Source of the DNA: Chitinophaga varians
GTDB lineage: Bacteria; Bacteroidota; Bacteroidia; Chitinophagales; Chitinophagaceae
Assembly: GCF_014529945.1 (NCBI RefSeq)
Contig: NZ_JACVFB010000002.1
Span: forward strand, 744,001 to 808,000
Reading direction: 5' to 3'
DNA: 64,000 nucleotides
Shown: piece after piece, positions 35,660 through 42,978 of the stretch
Numbering within the stretch: the stretch's first letter is position 1
Layout: the number at the start of each line of letters is the position of its first letter
Notes under the pieces: model-generated
The model's input: the letters and a program-made list of their open reading frames with translations, nothing else
What the model was told of the DNA's origin: nothing
The model's database searches: none
Position numbers and translations under genes: made by a program

Positions 35660-35731
35660 TTATAAAACAGTGTTTTATAAATAAATGTTTGACATAATCA
35701 AATAAATTTACTTGACGATGTCAAATAAATT
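35660..35731. promoter_or_regulatory. Cluster of palindromic operator-like sites
   Basis: There are three symmetric elements in 72 bp: TTATAAAACA-G-TGTTTTATAA (35660-35680); TTGACATAATCAA (35689-35701, one mismatch); and TTGACGATGTCAA (35712-35724, perfect). The last two are 23 bp apart and each is followed by ATAAATT, so they form a tandem unit. A 7-of-8 -7 box (TAAATTTA, 35703-35710) lies between them. No annotated gene starts downstream; the candidate target is the structured RNA at about 35735-35860. Confidence 0.4.
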
Positions 35732-35734
35732 CAG

Positions 35735-35860
35735 GCATTGATAAAAACGTGGATTGAAGGGGGAACGTTACCCCTTTGGGCTGCTTTTAGGAATAGGGAG
35801 ATGCTCCCGGATTCCGGATATAAAAAAGACCGCCTCACTTTTCGGTGAGGCGGTCTCTTA
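35735..35860 (+). ncRNA. Candidate structured small RNA
   Basis: This non-coding stretch between convergent genes could fold into several hairpins: AAGGGG/CCCCTT (35757-35776), GGGAG/CTCCC (35796-35808) and the 11-bp terminator stem at 35828-35855. It lies just after operator-like palindromes and a near-consensus -7 box. No open frame longer than about 15 codons is present. It could equally be only the 3' UTR of the 35265 gene. I cannot match it to a known RNA family. Confidence 0.3.
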
Positions 35861-35861
35861 T
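35828..35861. terminator. Bidirectional terminator
   Basis: An 11-bp perfect stem GACCGCCTCAC / GTGAGGCGGTC with loop TTTTCG is followed by TCTTATTTTATT on the plus strand and TTTTTTA on the minus strand. It serves the C1 peptidase gene (minus) and whatever is transcribed from the left. Confidence 0.88.
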
Positions 35862-35897
35862 TTTATTATCGGCGGGCAATTATTGCTCCGGGTCCGA

Positions 35898-37040
35898 TTA
35901 GAGTTTTAATTTTTTCGCGATATCGGCCGGCAGTGCTTTTTTGTTCACCATGAAGCTGGTGGTTTTATAAGCGAAGTACGGCATAGAAGCGTAGAAATAA
36001 CCCTGGCCGAAATTCTCAGTGCCCCAGGAGTTTTTCACACGGAAGTATTTGTTACCGTTCTGGTCTTTCACGATACCAACGATGTGCATGCCGTGGTCGT
36101 CCTGTGTTTCGTAGTTATCGAAGGCAAGCTGGCGTACTTCGGGGGTGATGGTTTTTTCCTTTACTGGTTCGAGGAACATGTTTTTCCTTTCTTCAGCAGA
36201 CATATCAGCCCAGTCTTTGTCTGGTACAATGGCGAGGCCTTCTTTGAAGTTGAATCCTTTTTCGCTCACGTCAGCGGCCCATGCGAGGGTGTAACCGTTG
36301 GTAACGGCAGTTTCCGCGATGCGGGTGAAGTCTTCCAGGCTTACGTTGTACACATTTTCCCAGTTCCAGTTGTCCGGTACTTCCAGTACGAACTGGCTGT
36401 TGTATGGATGGTGGGTGAAGGAAGAGATCAGCACATAGTCGTCGGCGTTCAGGCCCAGTTCTTTAGCAAAAGACTGCGGCGTATAGGATTTACCGTTATA
36501 CTCGAATTTTTCCGGAGCATCGCCCATATAGGCGTTCAGTACACCGTTAAATGCTTTTTGCCAGTCAGGGTTGATGGTACCATTGGCGTTGCCGACGGTT
36601 TTTACCAAACCTTCCGCCAGGTTTTCCATTTCGGCGTGGTTGTACATTTTACCCTTGTTGCCATCGTAAACGGACTGTGGAACCAGGCCATATTGGCGGA
36701 GGCACAGCAGGTCATCAGGGAAACCGCCACCTTCGCCGAAGTTGGCTTTACCATGCATTCTTACATAGTTGGCTGCTTTCAGCGGGTACATTTTACGTAC
36801 CACGAACATTTCGCTCAGGTTCAGGCCTTTGCCTTTACCGTTGCGGAGCAGTTCAGATTCAAAAAAGGAAAGGCCGGAGAAAGACCAGCAGGTACCGGTA
36901 CGGCCCTGATTTTGCACATCTCCTGCGTCCATATTTTTAATAACGGAAAACTGGTAGCGGCTACCTTCTACATTAGTGCTTGTTTGCGCGAATACAGCGG
37001 TGCTGCACAGCATGGCAGCGCTGATCATCCATTTCTTCAT
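35898..37040 (-). CDS. Secreted C1 (papain-like) cysteine peptidase, bleomycin hydrolase type
   Basis: A 380-residue exported aminopeptidase-C/bleomycin-hydrolase-like enzyme. The triad is intact: Cys51 in QGRTGTCWSFSG, His316 in DDHGMHIVGI and Asn337 in VKNSWGTENFG; the oxyanion glutamine is Gln45. I set the start at ATG 37040 because it opens a clean signal peptide (MKKWMISAAMLCSTAVFAQ); the open frame extends 62 codons further upstream but crosses a perfect -7 box at 37069-37076 and lacks protein-like composition. Bleomycin hydrolases are usually cytoplasmic hexamers, so the export signal marks the Bacteroidota extracytoplasmic form. Terminated by the hairpin at 35828. Confidence 0.92.
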   Translation of the reverse strand: MKKWMISAAMLCSTAVFAQTSTNVEGSRYQFSVIKNMDAGDVQNQGRTGTCWSFSGLSFFESELLRNGKGKGLNLSEMFVVRKMYPLKAANYVRMHGKANFGEGGGFPDDLLCLRQYGLVPQSVYDGNKGKMYNHAEMENLAEGLVKTVGNANGTINPDWQKAFNGVLNAYMGDAPEKFEYNGKSYTPQSFAKELGLNADDYVLISSFTHHPYNSQFVLEVPDNWNWENVYNVSLEDFTRIAETAVTNGYTLAWAADVSEKGFNFKEGLAIVPDKDWADMSAEERKNMFLEPVKEKTITPEVRQLAFDNYETQDDHGMHIVGIVKDQNGNKYFRVKNSWGTENFGQGYFYASMPYFAYKTTSFMVNKKALPADIAKKLKL

Positions 37041-37068
37041 GTTGTTAAGACAGGTTTTAGACAAGGGC

Positions 37069-37076
37069 CAAAAATA
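37069..37076 (-). promoter_or_regulatory. -7 box TATTTTTG upstream of C1 peptidase gene
   Basis: This is a perfect TAnnTTTG match on the minus strand, 28 nt before ATG 37040. It supports the shorter gene model. Confidence 0.5.
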
Positions 37077-37125
37077 AGGGAATCGGGGTATTCGTCCCTG
37101 AAAAAGATGGATGAACGGAGCAGTG

Positions 37126-37671
37126 CTACGGTTTTTGTACAGTTTTTTGTTGTTCCAGGTATTGTGCTCTCGTGATCTCCCATTCCCAGAGATCTTCATT
37201 TTCTCTGTTTTTAACGGCGCCCACAAATCGCATTCCTGATTTTTGTAATATCTTAACAGAGGCGTTATATTCTTCTTCGGTATGGGCGATTACTTTTTGT
37301 ACGTACGAATGTCCGAAGGCGAAGCGAACGAGCGCCTGCGCCATTTCAGAGCCGAGGCCCTGCTCGCGGTAATCTGCCGTGATTTCATAGCCCATTTCAA
37401 CGAGCCCCTGGTGATTGGGTTTCCCTTTGAATCCGCCGGCACCGATCAGGCGTTTGTCTTCCCGGTGAATAACGAGGTAAAAAAACCATCCCAGCATGGA
37501 AGGGTCGTTGCGTAATTTATCATATGCTACCAGCACCATTTCGGGATATTCTGTCCACCCTTCCGGAACCGCAATTCCGAGAAGTTCGGCCAGGGTATCA
37601 TTGCCCTGTAATAGCGACTCAAAATGCTGCAATGTGCAAGGCAACAATTGTAGTCGAGGAGTTTGAATCAT
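37126..37671 (-). CDS. GNAT family N-acetyltransferase (RimJ/RimL-like)
   Basis: A 181-residue acetyl-CoA-dependent acetyltransferase. The GNAT acetyl-CoA loop is seen in YREQGLGSEMAQALVRFAF (motif A, Q/R-x-x-G-x-G/A as REQGLG). GAGGFKGKPNHQGLVEMGYEI precedes it, and VIAHTEEEYNASVKILQKSGM follows (motif B), the usual RimL-type ending. The N-terminal IQTPRLQLLPCTLQHFESLL resembles the aminoglycoside/ribosomal-protein acetyltransferase group. The substrate cannot be inferred. It lies downstream of polA on the same strand, separated from it by the perfect inverted repeat C, so probably its own unit. Confidence 0.88.
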   Translation of the reverse strand: MIQTPRLQLLPCTLQHFESLLQGNDTLAELLGIAVPEGWTEYPEMVLVAYDKLRNDPSMLGWFFYLVIHREDKRLIGAGGFKGKPNHQGLVEMGYEITADYREQGLGSEMAQALVRFAFGHSYVQKVIAHTEEEYNASVKILQKSGMRFVGAVKNRENEDLWEWEITRAQYLEQQKTVQKP

Positions 37672-37715
37672 GTTTTGAAACTAGTAAACTGTTTTGGGAA
37701 ATACAACCATTTGAT

Positions 37716-37804
37716 ATTTTTTCATTTTGATATTTAATTATCGGGAATGCCGGGGGTAAACGGCTTCTTCCGAGACCAATAATTAAATATCAAAATGAAA
37801 AAAT
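37716..37804. repeat. Word-repeat inverted repeat C after polA
   Basis: The arms at 37716-37740 and 37780-37804 are a perfect 25-bp match around a 39-bp spacer. The left side contains TTTGATATTT twice with a 16-bp period. Beyond a short bulge the pairing continues for five more bases (ATTTG / CAAAT). The right side ends 12 bases before the polA stop codon. Confidence 0.82.
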
Positions 37805-37816
37805 GTGCAAATTAAA

Positions 37817-40630
37817 TTAGTGCGCCTGCAGCCAGTTTTCACCGATTCCCATTTCTGCTTCGACGGGAACGTCCAATGGCAGCGCATTACGCATACAATC
37901 CAATATCAGGGGTTTAATAATGTCTAATTCTGAACGATGGGCGTCAAAAACCAATTCGTCATGCACCTGGAGGATCATCCTGGATTTCAGGTTTCTTTCC
38001 TTAAACGCCTTGTGTATTGCGATCATGGCCAGTTTGATCATATCTGCGGCCGTGCCCTGAATAGGCATATTGATCGCGTTCCTTTCGGCATAACCACGTA
38101 CTACTGCATTGGAAGAATTGATGTCTTTCAGCCATCTCTTACGCCCAAGTTTCGTTTGTACGTAGCCGTTAGTTTGCGCAAATTTTACCTGATCATCCAT
38201 GTATTTTTTGATGGACGTATACTGCGCAAAATAGTTATCGATCAGGGTTTTGGCTTCGCTTCTGGCAATGCCCAGGTTTTCGGACAAGCCGAAAGCGCTC
38301 ACACCGTAAATGATACCGAAGTTGACGCTTTTGGCGTTGCGGCGCATATCTGCGGTCACGGCCTCCAGCGGAACGTTGTACACCTTCGCGGCAGTAGCGG
38401 CGTGAATGTCTATTTTCTGACGGAAAGCATCCATCATCTGCTCATCCTGGGCAATCGCTGCAATGATGCGCAGCTCGATCTGGGAATAGTCGGCAGACAG
38501 CAGTACAAATTCCTCATTGCGGGGTACAAAGGCTTTTCTCACTTCCCGTCCCCTGTCAGTCCGGATAGGAATATTCTGCAGGTTGGGGTTGTTGGAGCTC
38601 AGGCGGCCGGTGACAGCCACCGCCTGATTGTAGGAGGTATGCACACGGCTGGTCCGTTTGTTGATCATTAACGGCAACGCATCTACGTAAGTGGATTTCA
38701 ACTTGCTCAGTTCGCGGAAAATCAGGATGTCGTCCACGATCTTGTGTTTGTTGGCCAGCTTCTGCAGCACATCTTCGCCGGTAGCATACTGGCCTGTTCT
38801 GGTCTTCTTGGCCTTAGGGTCCAGCTGTAGTTTTTCAAACAACACTTCGCCCAGTTGTTTGGGAGAAGCCAGTTTAAACCTTACGCCGGCTTGTTCGTAT
38901 ACGCTTTCTTCTGCGCGTTTTATTTCAGTTTCCAGTTCACGGGAATAATCGGCCAGTGCCAGCGTATCGATGCGCACGCCTTCAAACTCCATGTCGGTCA
39001 GCACTTTCACCAGTGGGTTTTCCACATCGTAAAATACTTTCTCCACTGCTTTTTCCGGCAGCATAGGCTGGAAGGTGTGTTTCAGTTGCAGGGTGATGTC
39101 TGCATCTTCTGCGGCGTATTCCTTGATTTTTTCCACTTCCACGTCCCGCATACTGCCTTGTCCTTTTCCCTTTTTGCCGATCAGTGTTTCGATGGCTACC
39201 GGCTCGTATTGCAGGTATTGGGCGCTTAATGCGTCCATGCTTCTGCGGCCTTCCGGCTCAATGAGGTAATGGGCCAGCATCGTATCGAACAGCGGAGTCG
39301 TTACTTCCAGTCCGTACCATTTCAGCACCAGCATATCATATTTGATATTCTGTCCTACCAGCGTGATAGACGGATGTTCAAATAATGATTTGAACTCATG
39401 GAGGATCGCCCGTGCTGCGTCATAATCGGCCGGCATGGGGATGTAATAGGCTTCAGCGTTTTTATAGGCGAAGCTCATGCCCACGATATCGGCTTCATTG
39501 GCGTCCGTACCGGTTGTTTCGGTATCGAAAGCGATTTCTTTTTGTTGCAGCAGGTCTGCCAGCAACGCTGCCCGTTTTTCCGGCGTATCTATCAGCACAT
39601 AGTTGTGCGGCGTATTGTGAATGTTTTTGTCTGGTGCGAGGAAGCTGGCTGCTTCGGCAGGTTCTTCAGCCACGGCTGTTTCCACGGCCTGCCCAAAGAG
39701 ATCGGTCTGTACCACTTTGGCTTTACCGGGTTCAGGGCTACCACCGGTCATCGCAAAGCCATCTCCCAGTACTCTTTTACCGAGACTTTTAAATTCCAGT
39801 TCGGTAAAGATCTCGGTTAACTTTTCTTTGTGGATATCGGTCAGCGAAAAATCTTCTTCGTGGAAAGTAACCGGCACATCGGTGATAATAGTGGCTAGTT
39901 CTTTCGACAGCAGTGCGTTGTCATGGCCTGCTTTGATCTTCTCTCCCATCTTGCCGCCGATCGCGTCAGCATTGGCCAGCACGTTTTCCAGTGTTTCATA
40001 CTGGGCCAGCAGTTTCATGGCTGTTTTTTCACCGACGCCGGCAATACCGGGGATGTTATCCACGGCATCGCCCATCAGGCCGAGGATATCGATTACCTGA
40101 TGTACGTCTTTGATCTGCCATTTTTCGCACACTTCTTTCGGGCCGAGAATTTCTTCTTTGCTGCCCATGTATGGCGGTTTGTAGATGAATACGTTATCTT
40201 TCACCAACTGCCCGTAGTCTTTATCGGGCGTTACCATATACACGGTATAACCCGCATCAGCGGCCTGCCAGGCGAGTGTGCCGATCACGTCATCTGCTTC
40301 ATAACCGTCAATTTCCACGACCGGGATATTAAACCCTTCGATGATCCGTTTTATATCAGGGAGGGCCTCCAGCAGATCTTCCGGAGCATCTTCACGATTG
40401 GCTTTATAGTCGGTGAAAGTGGTATGACGTTCGGTAGGCGCATGCGTGTCAAACGCGACGGCCAGATGGGTAGGTTTTTCCTTATTGATAAGGTCCAGCA
40501 ATGTGGTGGTAAAACCAAATTGGGCATTGGTATTGCGACCGGTGCTGGTAAGCCTGGGATTTCTGATCAACGCGTAATAAGCCCTGTAAATCAGGGCCAT
40601 AGCGTCTAATAAAAATAATTTCTTTTGCAT
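37817..40630 (-). CDS. polA: DNA polymerase I
   Basis: A 937-residue DNA polymerase I for Okazaki-fragment processing and repair synthesis. All three domains look intact. The 5'-3' exonuclease (about 1-300) has DAMALIYRAYYAL, VAFDTHAPTERH, DGYEADDVIGTLA and GVGEKTAMKLL. The 3'-5' exonuclease (about 340-530) retains DEDD residues in IAFDTETTGTDAN, GQNIKYDM and YAAEDADITL. The polymerase has LSADYSQIELRI, RRNAKSVNFGIIYG and LQVHDELVFD. ATG 40630 is chosen over a GTG one codon upstream. It is monocistronic, with a -7 box upstream and inverted repeat C after the stop. The intact proofreading site is worth noting because several bacterial lineages have lost it. Confidence 0.97.
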   Translation of the reverse strand: MQKKLFLLDAMALIYRAYYALIRNPRLTSTGRNTNAQFGFTTTLLDLINKEKPTHLAVAFDTHAPTERHTTFTDYKANREDAPEDLLEALPDIKRIIEGFNIPVVEIDGYEADDVIGTLAWQAADAGYTVYMVTPDKDYGQLVKDNVFIYKPPYMGSKEEILGPKEVCEKWQIKDVHQVIDILGLMGDAVDNIPGIAGVGEKTAMKLLAQYETLENVLANADAIGGKMGEKIKAGHDNALLSKELATIITDVPVTFHEEDFSLTDIHKEKLTEIFTELEFKSLGKRVLGDGFAMTGGSPEPGKAKVVQTDLFGQAVETAVAEEPAEAASFLAPDKNIHNTPHNYVLIDTPEKRAALLADLLQQKEIAFDTETTGTDANEADIVGMSFAYKNAEAYYIPMPADYDAARAILHEFKSLFEHPSITLVGQNIKYDMLVLKWYGLEVTTPLFDTMLAHYLIEPEGRRSMDALSAQYLQYEPVAIETLIGKKGKGQGSMRDVEVEKIKEYAAEDADITLQLKHTFQPMLPEKAVEKVFYDVENPLVKVLTDMEFEGVRIDTLALADYSRELETEIKRAEESVYEQAGVRFKLASPKQLGEVLFEKLQLDPKAKKTRTGQYATGEDVLQKLANKHKIVDDILIFRELSKLKSTYVDALPLMINKRTSRVHTSYNQAVAVTGRLSSNNPNLQNIPIRTDRGREVRKAFVPRNEEFVLLSADYSQIELRIIAAIAQDEQMMDAFRQKIDIHAATAAKVYNVPLEAVTADMRRNAKSVNFGIIYGVSAFGLSENLGIARSEAKTLIDNYFAQYTSIKKYMDDQVKFAQTNGYVQTKLGRKRWLKDINSSNAVVRGYAERNAINMPIQGTAADMIKLAMIAIHKAFKERNLKSRMILQVHDELVFDAHRSELDIIKPLILDCMRNALPLDVPVEAEMGIGENWLQAH

Positions 40631-40661
40631 CACTAAACCTACAAGAATTAATTTGAATGCA

Positions 40662-40669
40662 CAAAATTA
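40662..40669 (-). promoter_or_regulatory. -7 box TAATTTTG upstream of polA
   Basis: This is a perfect TAnnTTTG match on the minus strand, 31 nt before ATG 40630. Confidence 0.5.
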
Positions 40670-40727
40670 AGATAGTACCACAATATACGTTCAGATTGTA
40701 TTTTTAAACCCGGAAATATAGTAGCAT

Positions 40728-41057
40728 ATGAATAAGATATATCATTTGTCGACCTGCAGTACCTGCAAAAAAATTCTGGAGGAAATAAAGGCAAAAGACA
40801 GAGGGATTGATCTGCAGGATATCAAAACGGAAAAAATAACACCCGAACAGCTGGACGAGATGCATGCGCTGTCGGGCAGTTATGAGGCCCTTTTTAGCCG
40901 CCGGTCACAGAAATACAGGCCCATGGGACTTCATGAGAAAGACCTGACGGAAAAGGATTACCGCGACCTGATATTGGAGGAATATTCTTTCCTGAAAAGA
41001 CCGGTGGGTATTGCCGGCGACAGGATTTATATCGGCGCTGAAGTAAAGAACATGTAA
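40728..41057 (+). CDS. ArsC/Spx-family thioredoxin-fold protein
   Basis: A 109-residue protein of the arsenate reductase (ArsC)/Spx family. It has an N-terminal redox pair in HLSTCSTCKKILEEI (Cys10 and Cys13), then a long helix and the C-terminal LEEYSFLKRPVGIAGDRIYIG, where ArsC enzymes carry the RP motif (KRPV). The CxxC pattern is more like Spx or YffB than classical ArsC, which has a single Cys. It is divergent from polA and convergent with the glycosyltransferase gene; no other arsenic genes are near, so arsenate detoxification is not supported by context. Family certain, function open. Confidence 0.87.
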   Translation: MNKIYHLSTCSTCKKILEEIKAKDRGIDLQDIKTEKITPEQLDEMHALSGSYEALFSRRSQKYRPMGLHEKDLTEKDYRDLILEEYSFLKRPVGIAGDRIYIGAEVKNM

Positions 41058-41121
41058 TCCCGTGATATACAGGGTTCTCATCGCTTCGCCCGCCGGACGA
41101 AGCTGATTTTTTAGCGGGCAG

Positions 41122-41162
41122 CTGAACGGGAAAAATTGCAGGTATCTGTTTTTCCCGTTCAG
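41122..41162. terminator. Bidirectional terminator between convergent genes
   Basis: The 14-bp perfect arms CTGAACGGGAAAAA and TTTTTCCCGTTCAG enclose a 13-nt loop. It ends three bases before the stop codon of the glycosyltransferase gene. A/T blocks inside the arms give both directions a U-rich side. Confidence 0.75.
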
Positions 41163-41165
41163 TTG

Positions 41166-42269
41166 CTATCGTTGTTGAAGTTTTTGGACAAACTGTTTGA
41201 CTACTTCTTTGTAAAGCGACATGTCCTGCTCATGTTGGAAAGACCGGAACGGGAAGCTGGAAGCTTTGTCCAGCACTGTTTTCAGATTAAATTCTTCCTG
41301 TGTAACGGAGTAGAAATAACCTTTTTCCATGAGATACTCTCCCAGATATACCTGTTCGGACTGGCCGGGGGTCGGTATCAGGATCGCTTTTTTGTTGAGT
41401 TTTACAAGGTCCATCAGGGTGGTGTAGCCGGAGCGGCTCAGCACCATGTCGGAAGCAAGCATGGCTTCGTTTAACGCTTTGGCGTCCAGATGGTTAACAT
41501 GCGTTACGCCGGGAGCCACCTCTTCATGATAGTGAGTGCCCGGTTTACCGCTGACGATCAGGGCTTTCAGGGAGAGGTCCTTTACCTGGTCGAGCACCAG
41601 CTTTTCCAGGTTGGTACGCTGCGGTTCCGGCCCTGAGATGAGCACCAGGAGGTCGTATTTTTTCACGACGTCCGTTTGTGGCTCAAAACGGCTGAGACAG
41701 CCGATGTACGTGGTGTTGGGCGGGAGTTTTGCCGGATGTGCCAGTTCACCGGAGAGGTTATTATCGCCGGCGAAGTCCGGGATCCAGCAGGCGCTGTATT
41801 TACGAATGAAATTATAGTTGATTTTCTGGAGGGTCCGTTCTATCCAGCCGCCAAAGGGTGTTTTGATCAGGAGCTGGTGAGTAATGAATACGGTGGGAAT
41901 GTCTTTCTGGTACAGACCGAAGCGGTTGTCCGAAATAACAGCATTGATCTGGTATTCCTTTACGATCTTTTTGAGCCACCGCTGCTCGTATTTTACCGCA
42001 TTATATATTTTGGGAATTTGTTGTATGATCTTCATTCCGAAGAACTTACCTTTTTGCGCATATTGGATGCGATATCCCGGCAGTGGTAAAATGGTAATTT
42101 CCGGGAATTCCTGTTTCAACAGTGCGGCGTGTTTTCCTTCGGCAGCAATAAAAACCTGAGCCCCTGCGTTTAGCATTTCATGGATGAGAGGAATGTCGCG
42201 GGTGGCGTGTCCCAGGCCCCAGTCCAGAGGCACTGTTAAAATTTTTACGGGAGGCTGGATTGTGGACAA
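41166..42269 (-). CDS. Glycosyltransferase, MurG/GT28-like
   Basis: A 367-residue GT-B fold glycosyltransferase-like protein. The N-terminal strand and loop are KILTVPLDWGLGHATRDIPLI (substrate side). The C-terminal half has the GT28-type nucleotide-sugar signature region: VLISGPEPQRTN, ALIVSGKPGTHYH and SRSGYTTLMDLVKLNKKAILIPTPGQSEQ, which contains the GxxT/S-E pocket typical of MurG-like enzymes. The only start codon that gives a full N-terminus is TTG 42269; no ATG is available before residue 31. The acceptor is unknown; Bacteroidota homologues are annotated simply as glycosyltransferases. Monocistronic, terminated by the hairpin at 41122. Confidence 0.85.
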   Translation of the reverse strand: MSTIQPPVKILTVPLDWGLGHATRDIPLIHEMLNAGAQVFIAAEGKHAALLKQEFPEITILPLPGYRIQYAQKGKFFGMKIIQQIPKIYNAVKYEQRWLKKIVKEYQINAVISDNRFGLYQKDIPTVFITHQLLIKTPFGGWIERTLQKINYNFIRKYSACWIPDFAGDNNLSGELAHPAKLPPNTTYIGCLSRFEPQTDVVKKYDLLVLISGPEPQRTNLEKLVLDQVKDLSLKALIVSGKPGTHYHEEVAPGVTHVNHLDAKALNEAMLASDMVLSRSGYTTLMDLVKLNKKAILIPTPGQSEQVYLGEYLMEKGYFYSVTQEEFNLKTVLDKASSFPFRSFQHEQDMSLYKEVVKQFVQKLQQR

Positions 42270-42382
42270 ATAAATTAAATTTTTTTGCGAATTTAGCTTA
42301 AATTACAAAGGGTGATTGTTAAGAAAAGGTAAACTAATTAGGGAAGGACTTGTATTTAACCGGAAGAATATTAAATAGCACT

Positions 42383-42505
42383 ATGAAAAGGCTTAAATGG
42401 ATGGTGATCTTTTTTCTTTGTGGAAGTTTAACGATGACAGGTTGCAAAGTGTTTAAGAAGAACGATTGCGGTTGTCCCACTATGAACAAAAAACGAATGC
42501 ACTAA
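42383..42505 (+). CDS. Tiny lipoprotein with DCGCP motif
   Basis: A 40-residue open frame from ATG 42383 to TAA 42505. It reads as a complete lipoprotein precursor: basic start (MKRLKW), hydrophobic core (MVIFFLCGSLTM), lipobox MTGC with the acylated Cys at position 21, and a 20-residue mature part KVFKKNDCGCPTMNKKRMH with a CxCP pattern. Such very short envelope lipoproteins with paired cysteines occur in this phylum, but I know no function. Coding is supported by the tidy signal and lipobox, not by any homology search. It lies between the divergent glycosyltransferase gene and a small unknown gene. Confidence 0.6.
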   Translation: MKRLKWMVIFFLCGSLTMTGCKVFKKNDCGCPTMNKKRMH

Positions 42506-42613
42506 AAGGCACATCTGACACAACATTAAAACGATTTTTACCTTATCTTTTTTGGATTATCCCATGAAAACCTGGCCAAACAATTATTTCGGGGAACAGT
42601 CAAAATTTTTTTC

Positions 42614-42862
42614 ATGAAACCGGTAGATAGAGATTTATTGATCCTGCTACATGAAGATAGGTACACAGAGCAGCAGATACAATCTGCTGTAAGGCAAATC
42701 AGTGAGATGTTGTCTTTAATTGAAACCATGGATTATCTGTGCGCAGTAATGGAAGTAGTAGATTGCAACAAAAGCAGAATTACCAGCAAACGATCGGTGC
42801 TGGAGAAGGCAATTTCACGTAAAGCACATAAGCCTTTTGAATTTATCATTCACCGCAACTAA
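42614..42862 (+). CDS. Small protein of unknown function
   Basis: An 82-residue open frame starting at ATG 42614. It is predicted mostly helical (DRDLLILLHEDRYTEQQIQSA, ISEMLSLIETMDYL), with two cysteines and a basic C-terminal half (KSRITSKRSVLEKAISRKAHK). No signal peptide, membrane segment or known domain is seen. The start has no Shine-Dalgarno site; a 7-of-8 -7 box (TATCTTTT, 42544-42551) is 62 nt upstream. Composition is protein-like, but the gene remains a hypothesis. Confidence 0.5.
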   Translation: MKPVDRDLLILLHEDRYTEQQIQSAVRQISEMLSLIETMDYLCAVMEVVDCNKSRITSKRSVLEKAISRKAHKPFEFIIHRN

Positions 42863-42946
42863 AAGTCGTACTTAGGCATTTCCGGTACAGTAGCATAACC
42901 CGCTGCTTATCTGCTTCATTGATGTATTTTTTTTAAATTCTTGTTG

Positions 42947-42954
42947 TACGTTTG
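42947..42954 (+). promoter_or_regulatory. -7 box TACGTTTG upstream of arginase-fold gene
   Basis: This is a perfect TAnnTTTG match 24 nt before ATG 42979. A TTG lies 25 bp upstream of it, slightly too far for a standard -33 element. Confidence 0.55.
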
Positions 42955-42978
42955 CCGTCAAACAAACCCAACTAAGTG

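Noticed and set aside
36084..37175. Open frame of 363 codons opposite the C1 peptidase gene
   Set aside because: The minus-strand gene has a full catalytic triad and signal peptide; the plus-strand frame has no coherent domain.
37041..37226. N-terminal extension of the C1 peptidase (62 codons)
   Set aside because: It crosses a perfect -7 box and precedes a clean signal peptide, so it is untranslated upstream sequence.
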